64,000 nucleotides of DNA from Bactericera cockerelli (Eukaryota > Arthropoda > Insecta > Hemiptera > Triozidae), in NCBI GenBank assembly GCA_024516035.1, contig CM044957.1, positions 46,395,933-46,459,932 on the forward strand. The letters are read 5' to 3'. Positions 32,966-45,656 of this stretch are shown here, one piece after another; position 1 is the first letter of the stretch; each line of letters begins with the position of its first letter. The position numbers were made by a program, and so were the translations under genes. The notes beneath the pieces are model-generated. The model was not told where the DNA came from and did not search any database. It saw nothing but the letters and a program-made list of their open reading frames with translations.

Positions 32966-33347
32966 GTTGCTTGGTTACAGCCAGAACCGATGGGAAACAA
33001 GTATTCATATTACTACAAATGTTTTGAAAAGCCCAAAGTGCTCAACTGCTCATGTAAAAAGAGGGTATTTTAGACTGCTATGGTCTACTTATAGCATGCT
33101 GTTAGCAGTATAAAAGACATACTACTAATAAAGGTATTTTATTCCAAAATAATATCCTGCTAAAAGAGCTAGCGCTAATATATAATTAGCCATTGTTTAA
33201 GGGGATGTTAAATTTTTGTTTAAAAAAACGCTTGCATACTAGTCTGCAACCATTTCGACATTTTCATCTTTACTATTCAAGGTCCAAAACCCAACTGACC
33301 AAATTTCGTATTGTGCGCATGACACACACTTTCCCTCTTCTCTTAGG

Positions 33348-33540
33348 GTTGCAATATCGAAACGAAAATATCGATATTAGGTATATCGATAATATCGAAA
33401 CCATAATATCGATATCCGATATTAGAAGACTTCTCTCCCTTTACAATTCGATATTTCGTTACATAATATCGTTACATAATATCGTTACAAAATATCGTTA
33501 CATAATTTCGTTACATAATTTCGTCACATAATTTTGGTTA
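33348..33540. mobile_element. TATCGATA-rich MITE remnant
   Basis: It begins tagggttgcaatatcgaaac and carries the same palindrome-rich interior as the syd-1 intron element (1003-1697). Confidence 0.6.
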
Positions 33541-34164
33541 TGTGCCAGAGCAAAGACATGAAAATGTCAAAAAGTTGTTGAGAAATGTGATCCAAATTGG
33601 CACTTTGGTGAAGTTCTGTGAGACTCCAAGAGACTCAAGGCACTGAAGTTGTTTAAAAAAATCCGTGTATATCCTTCATCTATTATTTTCTTCATTATAA
33701 GACCTATAACCTATAGATACCTAAAATATATCACCAACAACGCAAAAGTTGAGTGAAACAGGGGGATTTTATTCAATAGGTACGATAAAATAATTGTATC
33801 AAGGAATTCGTAGAACTTTTAGTCATATTTTTTTATGGGCTTTCTTTTTTTATGGCAGGATTCTCACTAGAGTGAGCTCTTCCACCCAACCATTCTTCCG
33901 ATTATTGATCTTATCCTGTACTTTTGGTATTAAAAAAAGGAGAAGAAAACTACCGTCCAGAAAAAAAGAAGGTACGTTTTGAGAAGAACATTTATCGAGG
34001 CATTTAAAAGGAGCCTCGTTTTTAGACAAATTGTTTGGTACGCTAGAACTTTAATTTTAGTTTTTGTTAAATACCTCGTATTCTAAAAGATTTATCTGGT
34101 TGTAATACATGGCTGTGCAAAATTTCACGTTTTTAAATATCAGTAAATGAGGCCTAAATAATAA

Positions 34165-34256
34165 TAATACCACTCTTTAGTAACCACCAGGCAAGGTTAA
34201 TGCTCAAACTACCTGGATTACCAGATTAGCGCGTTAGCCACTTGACTACCAGTGGA
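34165..34256 (-). repeat. SINE-D fragment
   Basis: aaccaccaggcaaggttaat, with the internal part deleted, then gcgttagccacttgactacc. Confidence 0.65.
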
Positions 34257-35680
34257 CAGAAGTCCGATCATACTCTAATTCGCACACTGTCCGACGAGAA
34301 GTAAAACATTAAAAACATATTATCAAAGTTTTAGAGCTTAAAACCGTTCGTGAGTTTTGTTATATTATTATAAAACAATTTTAGAACTAAAGTTGTATTT
34401 TTTTTACATGTGAAAAGAGTTATGTTATGACTTGTGACAGACGGCGCGTTAATCTTAGCGCACTGAATTCGTTTATCGCCGTTTTGTAAAAACACTAAAA
34501 AGGGAATATTTAATGAAGATGAAAAATGAGGATGGGACTTTTTTTTAAATGATGTTCAGCGTCGTTTTTTGAACCCTGTTAAATTTTCAGTCATTCGTTT
34601 CGTTGCAACTTCTCGTTATTTATTTATTTAAAATTAAAATTTGTTTTTTTTTGTTTTGAAAATATGAATTAGCCATGCCTCTTTATAGTCTTTATAGTTT
34701 ATTGTACTTGATTTTCAAATTACTCGGTAGGTAACTAAAGTACTAACTGCCCTAACTTAAATCCAAGCTTCTATGGCAATAATGGCATGATAATAACACC
34801 AATAATCACTGGAGTTAAGCAATAGCAAGCAAGGTATGTACTTGGATGGGTGACTCTTCTTGAATCTTAGTGATGCTGTTATCTCCTCCAGCTGAGTGAT
34901 ACAGTACAATATAATACTCTGTTTATCCTGCAAGAATGAGACTAAAATAAATAGTCCTTTTACTCTCACAGTCTAAAAAAATTCTCATTTATTGGTGTAA
35001 AATACAGTGTACATATTTACAATGAACTTTATTTAAAAGTAGATGGTTACTGATTTTCCATCAAATGTTGAATTGTTCTAGTTGAATATAAATTTGTTCC
35101 AGAGAATTCAACACTAACAAACCAGTAATAGGAGATGTATTATTGTTATACTTATATGGGTAGTTCAAAAAGTATTTTAGAGGGTATTTGAGAATAATAC
35201 TCCATTTGAAAGTAACCACGTACAGTCAGAGTCTTATTCTTATGTGGTGACAAACTGAAATTAATGAAAATAAGCCAGGCATTTGGTAGGATCTAATTTA
35301 AAGATCATGAATCACTACTGTTCGTATTTTGTCACCAAAATATTTTTCGACAGTTATTTGATATTAGTATGTTTATTTTTTTATAATGTCTTTAGTCAGG
35401 GAAAAAATGTATTTGTTAGTATAGAGTCCAGTGGTTCAAGTATAAATAAATAAATTACAAGTCTTGTGCTGTAACCAAATTGACTACCTATTCTCGGGAA
35501 AAGGGTACTGAGCTCAAATTCCAAAGTTTGTTTACATGTAGGAAGTTTTTTTTTATTGTTCATTTTGCTTAGATCTAGGTCATTCAAAGTCTGTACAGTT
35601 GAATTTCTAATTTCATAATCCATAGATCCCTGAAACAAGCTGTCAAAGGTATTCCTTTGTATTGGTTGATAAAATCCCAA
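34257..35680. other. Upstream region of AATF; no gene recognised
   Basis: AT-rich, with a weak SINE-D remnant at 35195-35290. The AATF promoter must lie in or near its right end; no clear core element was recognised. Confidence 0.4.
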
Positions 35681-35685
35681 CAAAA

Positions 35686-38600
35686 ATGACTGTCAAGAAA
35701 AGTAGTATCAGACAAGAGATTGATAATCAGTTTGATGTGCATGATCAGCCAGAAGACATAGATGATTTTGAAAACCCAATTTCAGGTATGTGCTTTGTAT
35801 TTCCAGTTGAATTGTCCATATAGGAAAAATTGTCCCTCTTCATGGTGTGATGGTTGTCTCTTGTATTCTAAAAAATAGTTCTGCTCCATCCTAAGTAAAG
35901 AACATGGGAGTCTGAGGCATTTTTGATCCAATCTGGGCTGGGTGAGGTCAATATGGGTAGCTGGTAAGATTCCCAGCAAAGAAAGAGTAAAATCCCCATC
36001 ATGAACTATTCAGGACATTAAAACTTGCTGCTACATTTTTTTTGTATTATTGAGAATGTAGACAAATTTTTGCCCTGCAAACAAGTGATTTTTATTGACT
36101 TTACATTATTGTTACATTTTTAGAATTTAACCAAATGTATATGATGTGAATATTTCACAAGGAAGTGATGTATTCATAATTGGCAATGTATTTTATTTTT
36201 TTATTTTTGAAAATAAAACTTTACCTTACTCTTTAATCTTTCAGCTACTGTTCATAATCTTATATCAGATGACATACAGACTCTCCATTCAGAAGATATA
36301 TCTGAGAGATTCAGTTCATTGAGAACAAGAACCTTCAATGATGACGGAGAAGTAAAGGGAAAATCTACATCAAGAAATAAGCTTTTCAAACATTATTCCA
36401 ATTCTTTGATTGAAACAAAAACAAGTTCCAAAGATGAAAGTGATGAATCTTACTTTGAAGAAAGTGAAAATGAAGAAAAAGGTAGTTCTGTTAGTGAGAA
36501 CAGTAATATTGATGGTGAGAGTATCAGTGATAATGAGGAAGAATCATTGGGAGAGGAGGAAGAGGAAGAGGATTATGATGATTCCATAATGTGAGTATAT
36601 AAAAATTGTAGGTAAAACATTTTATAGTCAGTGAGTCCATTTTTCCAGTTACAGCATCATAATTGGCAATTTTAAGTTAAAAAAATCTCAACAATAAAAA
36701 AACCTGCCTAGCTACTTGACATCAAAGTATACGGGACAAGAAATATTCTAAGAGACATAAGGGTAGATTGAAAAATCAAAGAAATGTGTCCATTTTTTTG
36801 GTGTCAAGTATATAAATGAAATTTGAAACTATTAAATAGGAATGTAATTCAATATAGGAGTACAAACCAATTATTTTATTTTTTTTTTTTTCTTCTCCTT
36901 TTTCACTATCCTGTCTTTCAAAAGTCAGTTCAAATTTAACAGTTCCACCATGTCTGATGTGATGAATATAATCAAACTTATTAAAAACCAATATTAGGGG
37001 CAAGGACTCTGAGTGTTACAGTCCTCTCTTTAAATAAATGTTCATAAATAAAACCAATAATATCAAATATTATGTTCTTGTTAATTAACAGTTTTCACTT
37101 CTTCCAGGGGTTCTCAAGATGAGATGGATGTTTCCATGAATGATCTTGAAGATCAAGTGGATGAAGACTTTCTCTACTCCCAACAATCTAAAACTTCTGA
37201 AATAGATAAGGGCAAAGCTGTCCAGCAACAGATTGGTAAGAGTTTATTTTACCTTCTTTTTTTGTTAGGTCTAGTGATTGACTAGGGTGGAGAGACCCTT
37301 ATTATGAGAGGCTCTTTGATATGCATGGCATTATAGTTTCAATGAAGGAAAAAATTATTAATAACAGTAGCTCTTTAAACTTCTTTTTTTCTCAGATTTT
37401 CTCACAAATGTGTATTTGAAAAACAGTTTTTACAATACTGATTTAAGGCCTTGTAAAGTAAGTTGATAATTTGTTGTATGCTATTATGTTTTATTTGACA
37501 GATGGTCTTAATGTGTACTTATGAATAACCTGCCAGAAAAAAATAATCAAAGAAACAATTATTAGAAATCAATGGAAAAAATAAGTTTCTGATTTATGAT
37601 CCAAATTAAAAACATCTTTATCAAAATACATAAAAGTACCATTTTTGCTTTTTTTAAAGTTTCTATGAAATTATTGTCTAATATTAATATGTGCTCCTCC
37701 TGTTTAGCATTATGGGATACATTTCTAGAATGCAGAATTCGTCTGCAAAAAGGTATTGTAGCATTCAACAAGTTCCCAGCTGGAGATGTGCTGAAGAAAT
37801 TCAACTCGAAAGAAACATTAAAGGAGATTGATGAAGCTGAAAAAACCATTTCTTCTCTAATCGATACATTGATATCTTTATATGAGAAGCTTTGCAAGCA
37901 ATATGAAGATGTTGGTGATTCCTCAATAAGGTAGTGTATATTTCCAAGAGAAAATAAGAGACTGAGTCAATTTTCGCACAAATTATTGAAAGGCCAGAGT
38001 AGATTAGGCTATTATGTTAATATGTTACTACAAGTGACATTACATTTGTATAAAAATCTTTCTCATCAAGAATCTGTACATAAAAAAGCATCAGACTAGC
38101 TATACATAAAGTGCAGAAATGCCACCATCGTGATGGGGATTTCGATCAAGATCAAGATTCAAAAAATTCTATTTTTTATTTTTATTATGAGTGTTTCACA
38201 ACCTTTTTATGTAAGCTACTAAGTAAAGGTATACATACTTTAAATTTAAAAAAAGGAACCACTTATATATTATTTAAAAGCAATGTAACATATTACACAT
38301 TCATAGTATAAATATTACAATAAAATATTTCAATTGAATTGAAGGTGTTTCTAATGTAAATTCTAATTAAAACAATTATGTAACCACAACAATCACTTGA
38401 TTTCAGCATTGAAAAAACTAAAACAGTTGCCCCAGGAACAGAAACTAGGAAAAGAAAACTCGATGAGCTAGACACTGTACTAGAAGAAATGAAAACCAAT
38501 TTCAGAGGCTATCAGAACACGGCTATTCAGAAATGGAATGACAAAACGAAAATAGCGTCGGGCAAAATGAACAACTCGAATTTTTCGGCGTTTGACCAAA

Positions 38601-41154
38601 GTGTTTTGGCGCAAATAGAGCATATCCTGAATGATAAGCAACGTCTGCTGAGGAGAACTCAGCAGCGAAAGTCAAAGTATCAACGAGTAGGAGAGACGAG
38701 TGGGGATGCAACAGAGGTGGGTATTTTCTAGTGGATAACGTGAAAATCTTGTAGCAATATATTAATTAAATGATAAAAAATAATAAATAATGAGGATATT
38801 TCTTTGGAAACTACCAATGAATACATGTAGTATACTCATGTTGTGTATAATTATATGCAAACCAACAGTAGATATTTGAGAGCAGGATACCAAAACTTGG
38901 TAACTCCTCGTAGAAAATGCCTGCGACGATACTTGACTCCATGTGCTGTACAGAACCAGATGGGAAACTGTAGGGGCATGATTTATTGAACTGTATCTTC
39001 ATACAACAAACATGTCATCGTTCTTCTCCCAACACATGGTGCCTACCAGGCTCGAGGCATTTCCACGCTGGACTGCCAATGACAGTCGTTGGCGTAAGAA
39101 TGCCCCGGCCCTGGTATCACCACATGTGCGTTGTAACTTATCTGAAATTGTGAGCGGTTACCAGTAGCGGCTTCGGTCGTGATGGACGTTCTTCATATCC
39201 TTCCTATAGACTATAAATAAATAAAAATACACAGTGGTTGTGATTTCTGTCACAAATTTTACTAATAAGTTCTCAGGAAAAACTAATAATTATTCACATC
39301 TCTTGGTAAAAGAAATCCCACAAAAAAACTACCCTTAAAAAAAGGGCGAAGTTCCAGAACTCCTATCCGAAAAGGTTTCGCCAATAAATGCTGTGATATC
39401 TTTTTTGCGGCCAAGTTCTCTTGGTACTAACCTATTTCTTTTATTAAAACCCGTTTTCTGAGTTCCTCATTTTGTTTTTAACTGCAAACACCATCTAACT
39501 TTTTTTTTACTAATAAGATCTCAGGAAAAACTTATAATTATACACAACTCTTGGTAAAACAAATAAACATAGAAATAATTTCTTCTTTCACTTTGCCTTT
39601 TCCCAATCCTACTTGGGGTCGATATTTTTCAACCACGGTTGAGGTTGGTTTAAAAAAAAGCCTTCAAATTATTTCTGTTACTAATAATCACGTAGATCCT
39701 AAGAAGGAGCCATGTCTTTATAATGGAATTTGTAATGAAATAACTGATGTCAAATGCCAAGAAACTTCCATGTTTTTTTTTTTTTAATTTGGGTTTAACG
39801 TAATAAGAATAAGTAGCCCAGTATTTTTCAAATGTATGAAACTTTGTTTGATAACACAATCTTCGGTTATTTAAAATCCAATGATTTTTGCATTGGATTT
39901 TAACTGCTGGGTTTCTTAAGAAATGAGCCAACTTTAATAATCCATGCTGTTCCAAAAAATTATATGCAAACTGTATATCATAATAATAATACTCTTTATT
40001 GAAGGTAACCACTAGGCGAGGTTAATGCTCAAAGCATTTTCTATCACCTAACCCCCAGAGTCTTATTATTATTATGTGATCGCAAACGCAAATTAATAAG
40101 GAAAAATTCGTGCACTGAGTGGGATTCGAAGCAACGGATCCCTTACTCTACCTGGATTACTAGACTAGTGCGTCATTTTTTTATGTATTAATTGTAATTT
40201 TATTTGGCTCTAATAACCTATTATTAATTAGAACCCTTTGGCTGTATGGAAAGGCCTTGCCTACCAATGCCAAAAAAAAGACTAGTGCGTAAATCACTTG
40301 ACTACCAGTGCAAACTGTTTATGTATGTTTCAGGACAAGGAAGCGGAAGAATACGACGAGGAGGCATTTGACGATGATGACTTCTATCATAAAACTTTAC
40401 GAAATTACATAGAGAAGAAAACAGTGGACATCAACGATCCTCAGAAGTTGAGCAAGTAAGTAAACAAGAAACTCAATTTTTTTTTTTTTATTACCTACAT
40501 GCTTATTCATCAGGTTACGGGCAAGGTTAATACCACTTAATCTCAGAGTCTCCGATCCGCCAGCTACCTGGATTACCACACGAGCGTTTTAACCACTTGA
40601 TCACCAATGCACGGTTTCCTACATTATGCAACCTATTGCCTAGATTCCAAGTTTTAAACATTTATTTGCGAACTACTTTTCTGTCTTTTAATACTTGCAT
40701 CTTGCATGGTATCCCCAGAGTAAAACTATGCAAAGCGAGATTGATTATTCTGTACATTTTAAATAAAACATGATTAACTAATTAGATATCTAAAAAACAA
40801 AAAAAATAAATTGAAACTCATAGAGAGAGAAAAAAAAACTTGAAATCGGAGCAAAAAAAAATATTTTTTACAAAAACGCACATAATACTTCCGATTTCTA
40901 ATATCAGAAGTTTATCGGAAGTAAAATCAAGTAATGCAATTGTGATTTTTCATCATTCCAGGCAGTGGATGGAACTTCAGAAGCTGCGCAGTAAAACAAA
41001 GAGGAAAGTTGACGTGAAATGTACGAAAGGCCGACGACTCCGCTATGGTGTTCACGAGAAGTTGGTCAACTTTATGGCTCCTGTGCTGTCTCATCAGTGG
41101 AACCCTGAGTCTGAAATTGAGCTCTTCAAGTCTTTGTTCGGAACAAGAAAGTGA
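35686..41154 (+). CDS. Aatf: AATF / Che-1 (Traube), complete seven-exon gene
   Basis: Exons: 35686-35785, 36245-36590, 37108-37235, 37708-37930, 38407-38716, 40334-40455, 40962-41154. All introns are GT-AG with matching phases; the total is 1422 nt, 473 residues. The N-terminal half is acidic and Ser/Glu-rich (about 85-190). The middle carries the AATF domain (ALWDTFLECRIRLQKGI about 192-208; IQKWNDKTKIASGKMN; DQSVLAQIEHILNDKQRLL). The C-terminus is the TRAUB domain (FDDDDFYHKTLR about 381-392, QWMELQKLRSKTKRKVD, KGRRLRYGVHEKL, FMAPV). AATF is a nucleolar factor in small-subunit ribosome assembly and a transcription cofactor in animals. It is slightly shorter than the human protein (560). The start is the first ATG in the frame, in the context CAAAAATGA. 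It converges on NOA1. Confidence 0.95.
35925..36022 (+). repeat. SINE-E tail in AATF intron 1
   Basis: tgggctgggtgaggtcaata and tggtaagattcccagcaaag. Confidence 0.6.
39985..40312 (-). repeat. SINE-D interrupted by a retroelement tail, AATF intron 5
   Basis: The SINE-D is split by about 106 bp at 40174-40279, with gactagtgcgt duplicated on both sides (40163-40173, 40280-40290). The insert ends in an A run, so it is a retroposed fragment. A second SINE-D fragment is at 40497-40612, in intron 6. Confidence 0.75.
40835..40930 (-). repeat. Fragment of the aaatcggaagt dispersed repeat, AATF intron 6
   Basis: An inverted relative of 44742-44835: ttgaaatcggagcaaaaaaa and acttccgatttctaatatca. Another short piece is at 20717-20760. 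Confidence 0.6.
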
Positions 41155-41211
41155 GGAGCCAGCGGATGTGTGATTTAAAAAAAAAAAAAAACAATATTTT
41201 TTTTATCATCG

Positions 41212-41430
41212 GATAAGGAAAAATACTTTCCTTATTATAGGATAAGGAAAAATATTTTCCTTGATATAGGATAAGGAAAAATACTTTCCTTGATATAGGA
41301 TAAGGAAAAATACTTTCCTTATTATAGGATAAGGAAAAATACTTTCCTTATTATAGGATAACGAAAAATACTTTCCTTATTATAGGATAACGAAAAATAC
41401 TTTCCTTATTATAGGATAAGGAAAGTAAAA
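41212..41430. repeat. About 30-bp minisatellite, seven units
   Basis: The unit is ataggataaggaaaaatact then ttccttatt, itself nearly palindromic. It expands the terminal motif of the RTE-like 3' end seen at 23850-23880. It starts 60 bp after the AATF stop, so it probably falls in the 3' UTR. Confidence 0.9.
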
Positions 41431-41526
41431 AAAAAAAGTAGGGCTGAGTTATGTTCCCTCTAGAATGTTTTGCCTCTTCACACTCACAGATTTCTGGTTT
41501 ATTTTATTGGTTTATTTTTATGACCA

Positions 41527-41708
41527 CTGTCCGTGGTTCAGCGGTCCTGAGTTCGATCCCGAGTCTAGCGGAATTTTCTTACAAAAAAATTCTCTTCAGG
41601 TGAGGTTGGTATTTCCAGTCCAGGCTGGGTGAGGTTAATGTGGGTAGCTGGTACGATTCCCAGCGATTGGAGGGTAAAACCCGCCTCCTGATCAGGTCGT
41701 TAAAACCA
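41527..41708 (+). repeat. SINE-E copy
   Basis: ctgagttcgatcccgagtct, gctgggtgaggttaatgtgg and ggtacgattcccagcgattg. Confidence 0.8.
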
Positions 41709-42159
41709 AATAGGATCATTGGCGATAGGCGTTAGAAAAAAAATTTACTACACCCAACTAGCAGTTTGATAAATAAATACAGCTCTAAGATACTCAATAA
41801 GGTCTTTGCTCTTTTATGCGCGTGTTCCTTTAAATATGAAAACTGAGTGTCCCATCATCATTAAAAGAGGGTTTTATAATTTATAATAGGACTTCTGTGT
41901 CATCTACTACAATTAAAATCTATTGATCTTAATGTAAATAAACTTTATTGTTGAATAATATTCTCGTTTTCTGTGATTTATTTCCCAAATTTTAATTTCA
42001 AATAAAAATTAAACAATTAATTTTCTATAAATGAAAATATTTTTTTCTCTATTAATTCATTTTGTTGATCGCATCCTGTACTTATAGATTGTATAGATGT
42101 GGAGATAATGAGTAGCCTTGACGTTTAAGCGCCCTATATTTGACAGTTAATTAATAATA

Positions 42160-42470
42160 ATATTTAAATACTGCCGTCTTGGACTAATGGCTATTTCAAC
42201 AGAAGGCCAAGACGTATTAATTATTCTATGGTCAAAACCCAAATGAGGGTTTCGTCAAATCCCAAATGAGGGTTTCGTCAAATCCCAAATGAGGGTTTCG
42301 TCAAATCCCAAATGAGGGTTTCGTCAAATCCCAAATGAGGGTTTCGTCAAATCCCAAATGAGGGTTTCGTCAAATCCCAAATGAGGGTTGTCCAGGTGGG
42401 TTTCGGACCCGTGACGTCTGGACCCACCGACGAGCGACACCTCGACCACTGTGCTAGCGGGATTAACTGT
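42160..42470 (-). repeat. SINE-C relative containing a 23-bp minisatellite
   Basis: The outer parts (aggccaagacgtattaatta; tcggacccgtgacgtctgga; gtgctagcgggattaac) look like a diverged family C copy. The block caaatcccaaatgagggttt is expanded about seven times at 42238-42390. The expanded block corresponds to the cccaaatggga body segment of SINE-C. Confidence 0.75.
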
Positions 42471-42599
42471 TATTCATTAGATAAAGAAATGAATTAATAC
42501 AGTTTATTTTTGGATAAATTATTTATTTCTTTATTCACAATCACACTTCTGCTATGATCTTGGTATTAATTAGTAAAACACCTACTGAAGAGTACTTAA

Positions 42600-42742
42600 A
42601 GTTATCATATTTGTTGTGTTAATCACTTTCGTGATGTCACAATATTACTCAAGCTTCTATATTGTTACTGATTTTGGGACTCGAACCATCGACCTCCAGT
42701 TTACAAGTCCGCCACCTTATCGATCAAGCTACTGAGCTCGGT
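42600..42742 (-). repeat. SINE-B copy
   Basis: ttgggactcgaaccatcgac and cttatcgatcaagctactga. Confidence 0.82.
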
Positions 42743-43174
42743 TGGGGGTTTAATGGTCAAGGAGATGAACTCTCATAAAATTTACAGTTAAACCGTTGTA
42801 TGTGTATTCACCACCTAAAAACTTATTTTAATATTTACTTAATTGTAATATTATTTTACAAAGGTTTGTTCTTAGTTTGTTAAAACTTGTTTTTATGTGA
42901 CCACTCATTCGAACCCTCGTATGCCTGAGTGGAGGCGAAATCGAATTTCTTTCGAACGAAAATCGGAGTCCGTTACTGAATAACTTCTGGCTGGGGTGGG
43001 AGGCGTTAAACAGGGAGAAGACCGGTGCCTCGCTAGAGGACTATAAACAGAGAACAGACTAGCCAACCCTTACCAGCCAGGCTAGCTTGCAGTTTCCCAA
43101 GGGTTTAATGACTTATAAAGGAAAAGTCCATGTCCTCACAATGGTTGATCGCACATAAAAATGTAATACTAATA

Positions 43175-43376
43175 ATAACGTTCTAGTGGAAGGTAACCAC
43201 CAGGCGAGGTTAATGCTCAAAGCATTTCGTACAACCTAACCCTCAGAGTCTTATTATTATGTGGTCAAGAACTCAAATTTATTGAGGAAAAATTTATGTA
43301 CTGGGTGGGATTCGAACCGACGGATCCCTACGCTACCTGAATTACTAGACTAGTGCGTTAACCACTTGACTACACT
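43175..43376 (-). repeat. SINE-D copy
   Basis: ggaaggtaaccaccaggcga through gattcgaaccgacggatccc to gttaaccacttgactac. Confidence 0.85.
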
Positions 43377-43566
43377 AACCACAAATAAGTGACTCAGGAT
43401 GAGCCAACTTTGAAATAAAGTTGGCTGGAGACCATTATTCCTCTTTCCAGCTCTAGCCAACCTGGCTACAACAACACTGAAGTACTCGAAAAGAGGAAAG
43501 AAAATTCAAACGTCTTAACAGCTCTGATGCACGGAGCTCTCTGTTTTCAGGCAACTAGGTTTCCAA

Positions 43567-43748
43567 TTAGTCATCTTCTGACCCCAGACTGATCATTTTA
43601 TACATGACTGAGTGGCGTGGCTTCTCTCCCCTCATGAGGTGGACAAACTTCTGGAGTGGAGTGAGGCGAGCGTAGATACCGCGCCCCTCCGGGGTCCAGC
43701 ACTGGAATCTGGCCACTTGATTTGGCACCATGTTCACAGCCACCCATC
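43567..43748 (-). CDS. NOA1: NOA1 last exon, C-terminal end
   Basis: The exon encodes [16 protein letters not shown] and [20 protein letters not shown], then a stop. It is separated from exon 10 by a 4.8-kb intron filled with an LTR element remnant, satellites and SINE-D. Confidence 0.93.
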
Positions 43749-45611
43749 CTGAAATGATAATATTTTTTTTAATATCTTTATTATATTTTATTTTAATATT
43801 CATACAAATCCTTCATTTAATATTTAATAGTTACTGCAATCCAATGTACTTTTCAGTATGTGGTGGATAAAATCATTAGTTTTATTTTTCATATTTTTTT
43901 TATACAGAGGACCCATCCGGAGCCATTTTTATTTGGCTTCTAAGATGAGTCTCTCTTGTACTCTGTTTATCCTGCAAGAATGTTAATCCTAATACAGTCA
44001 CAGTCTCTCTTGTACTCTGTTTATCCTGCAAGAATGAGACCAAAGTCCCTTTATACTCACAGTCAAAAGCAAGTCTCATTTATTGGTGTGAAAGAAATCG
44101 GCGGATTCCTTGAAAATTTGATCCGCCATAATCCTTATTATAATTGTAGCGTGCGCCGTGATCGCCGTGTCATACTAAGCGCTGTCTTTTCATGTTTGTG
44201 TAGTATTGTGGCCAGTCACAGAAAAAGCTTATTCTGGTTTTCAAAGTTTGTGTTGAAATAAATGTTGTTACGTTCTACAATTCACTCATGTTTTTAGTGT
44301 ATTAATTAGATAGAACATTTCCAGGTATGGAAACGTCATGCAGATCAGATGATGAAATTTAAAGGGGAGAGAAGTAGTATTGTTAATGAAGTTTTTCGTG
44401 AACCCGAACAAGCAAGATATGTGTATTCAAGTAAGAGTACTACGAGCAGTGCGGCAAGTGATTTCAGTGACGCCGAATATGAAAGCTGTGAGTCCGAGTC
44501 CAGTGATGAACATGAGGAGCAAGTCGAGTCAAATCAAGTTGAAGAACCTCGGCGGTATCCTAGACGTCTAAACCGTAGACCACCAGAGCGATACCAGTGA
44601 TGTCAACTTGTGGTGAAGCGAACGCTTTTTTATGCACTGGGAGAATGTAGTATTGTGGCCAGTCACAGAAAAAGCTTATTCTGGTTTTCAAAGTTTGTGT
44701 TGAAATAAATGTTGTTACGTTCTACAATTCACTCATGTTTTACTTCCGAGAAATTTCTAATATTAGAAATCGGAAGTATTGTGTTCGTTTTTGTAAAAAA
44801 AAATATTTTTTTGCTCCGATTTCAATTTTTTTTCATATTTCTGGACGTTTCATAACCTCCTGAGCAAATTTGGTTTTGTGTCCGTCTGTCGGTCCGTCGA
44901 TCCGTCGGTCTGTTAAAACGATTCCTTGTAACGCGCAAATCTCGGAAACCACTCGACGGATTTTGATGAAATGTTGCACACATCTAGGAGACATTCTGTA
45001 GATGGTCCTATTTTAAATTCATCGAATTCGTACTAGCGGTTCTGGGTGAAAGAGACCATGCGCCTGACCACTAACTTTTTACTTAAATGCTTATATCTCG
45101 TGAACGGGACACCCGATTTTAATGAAATTTTGTATGTATATGCATATTATTGTTTTACATAGGATATTTATATTTATTTTTTAATTAATTATAATTAGAC
45201 TCTGATATTTAAGAAAATACGAAATTTTGGACAAAAAAGTCAAAAAATAAGGACCACGACTTGCCGATACAGAATTTTTTTTGGAATCTAGAATGTAGAA
45301 AAAACGATTTTCTACCATAGCTGTTTTGGAGATACAAGTAATTTTGTATAAAATCTCAAAATTGGCACGTGTTAACAATAGTATAGTAGTATAGTAGTGC
45401 TTTATTTAGACTGTCAGCTCGAGACAGGGAGTCCCATTATGCTAACAGTTTAATATAGCACCTCTTTATTTATTGTAAATTTAATACAGGATAGTATTAT
45501 AACTAGAAAAACATAATAACTAGAAATTATAACTAGAAAAATATAAATTACAATTAGTAATGTAGTGAAAGAATAAATTAATATAAAGATATCTAGACAC
45601 ACACTCACACT

Positions 45612-45656
<45 letters not shown>

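Noticed and set aside
35396..35683. A 95-residue minus-strand frame abutting the AATF start
   Set aside because: It starts only with TTG, has no convincing splice sites or motifs, and overlaps the probable AATF promoter.
37562..37897. Minus-strand frame over AATF exon 4
   Set aside because: Shadow of the real plus-strand exon.
41212..41430. CRISPR-like regular repeats (also at 13795, 16478, 42238)
   Set aside because: There are no unique spacers; these are head-to-tail minisatellites in an animal genome.
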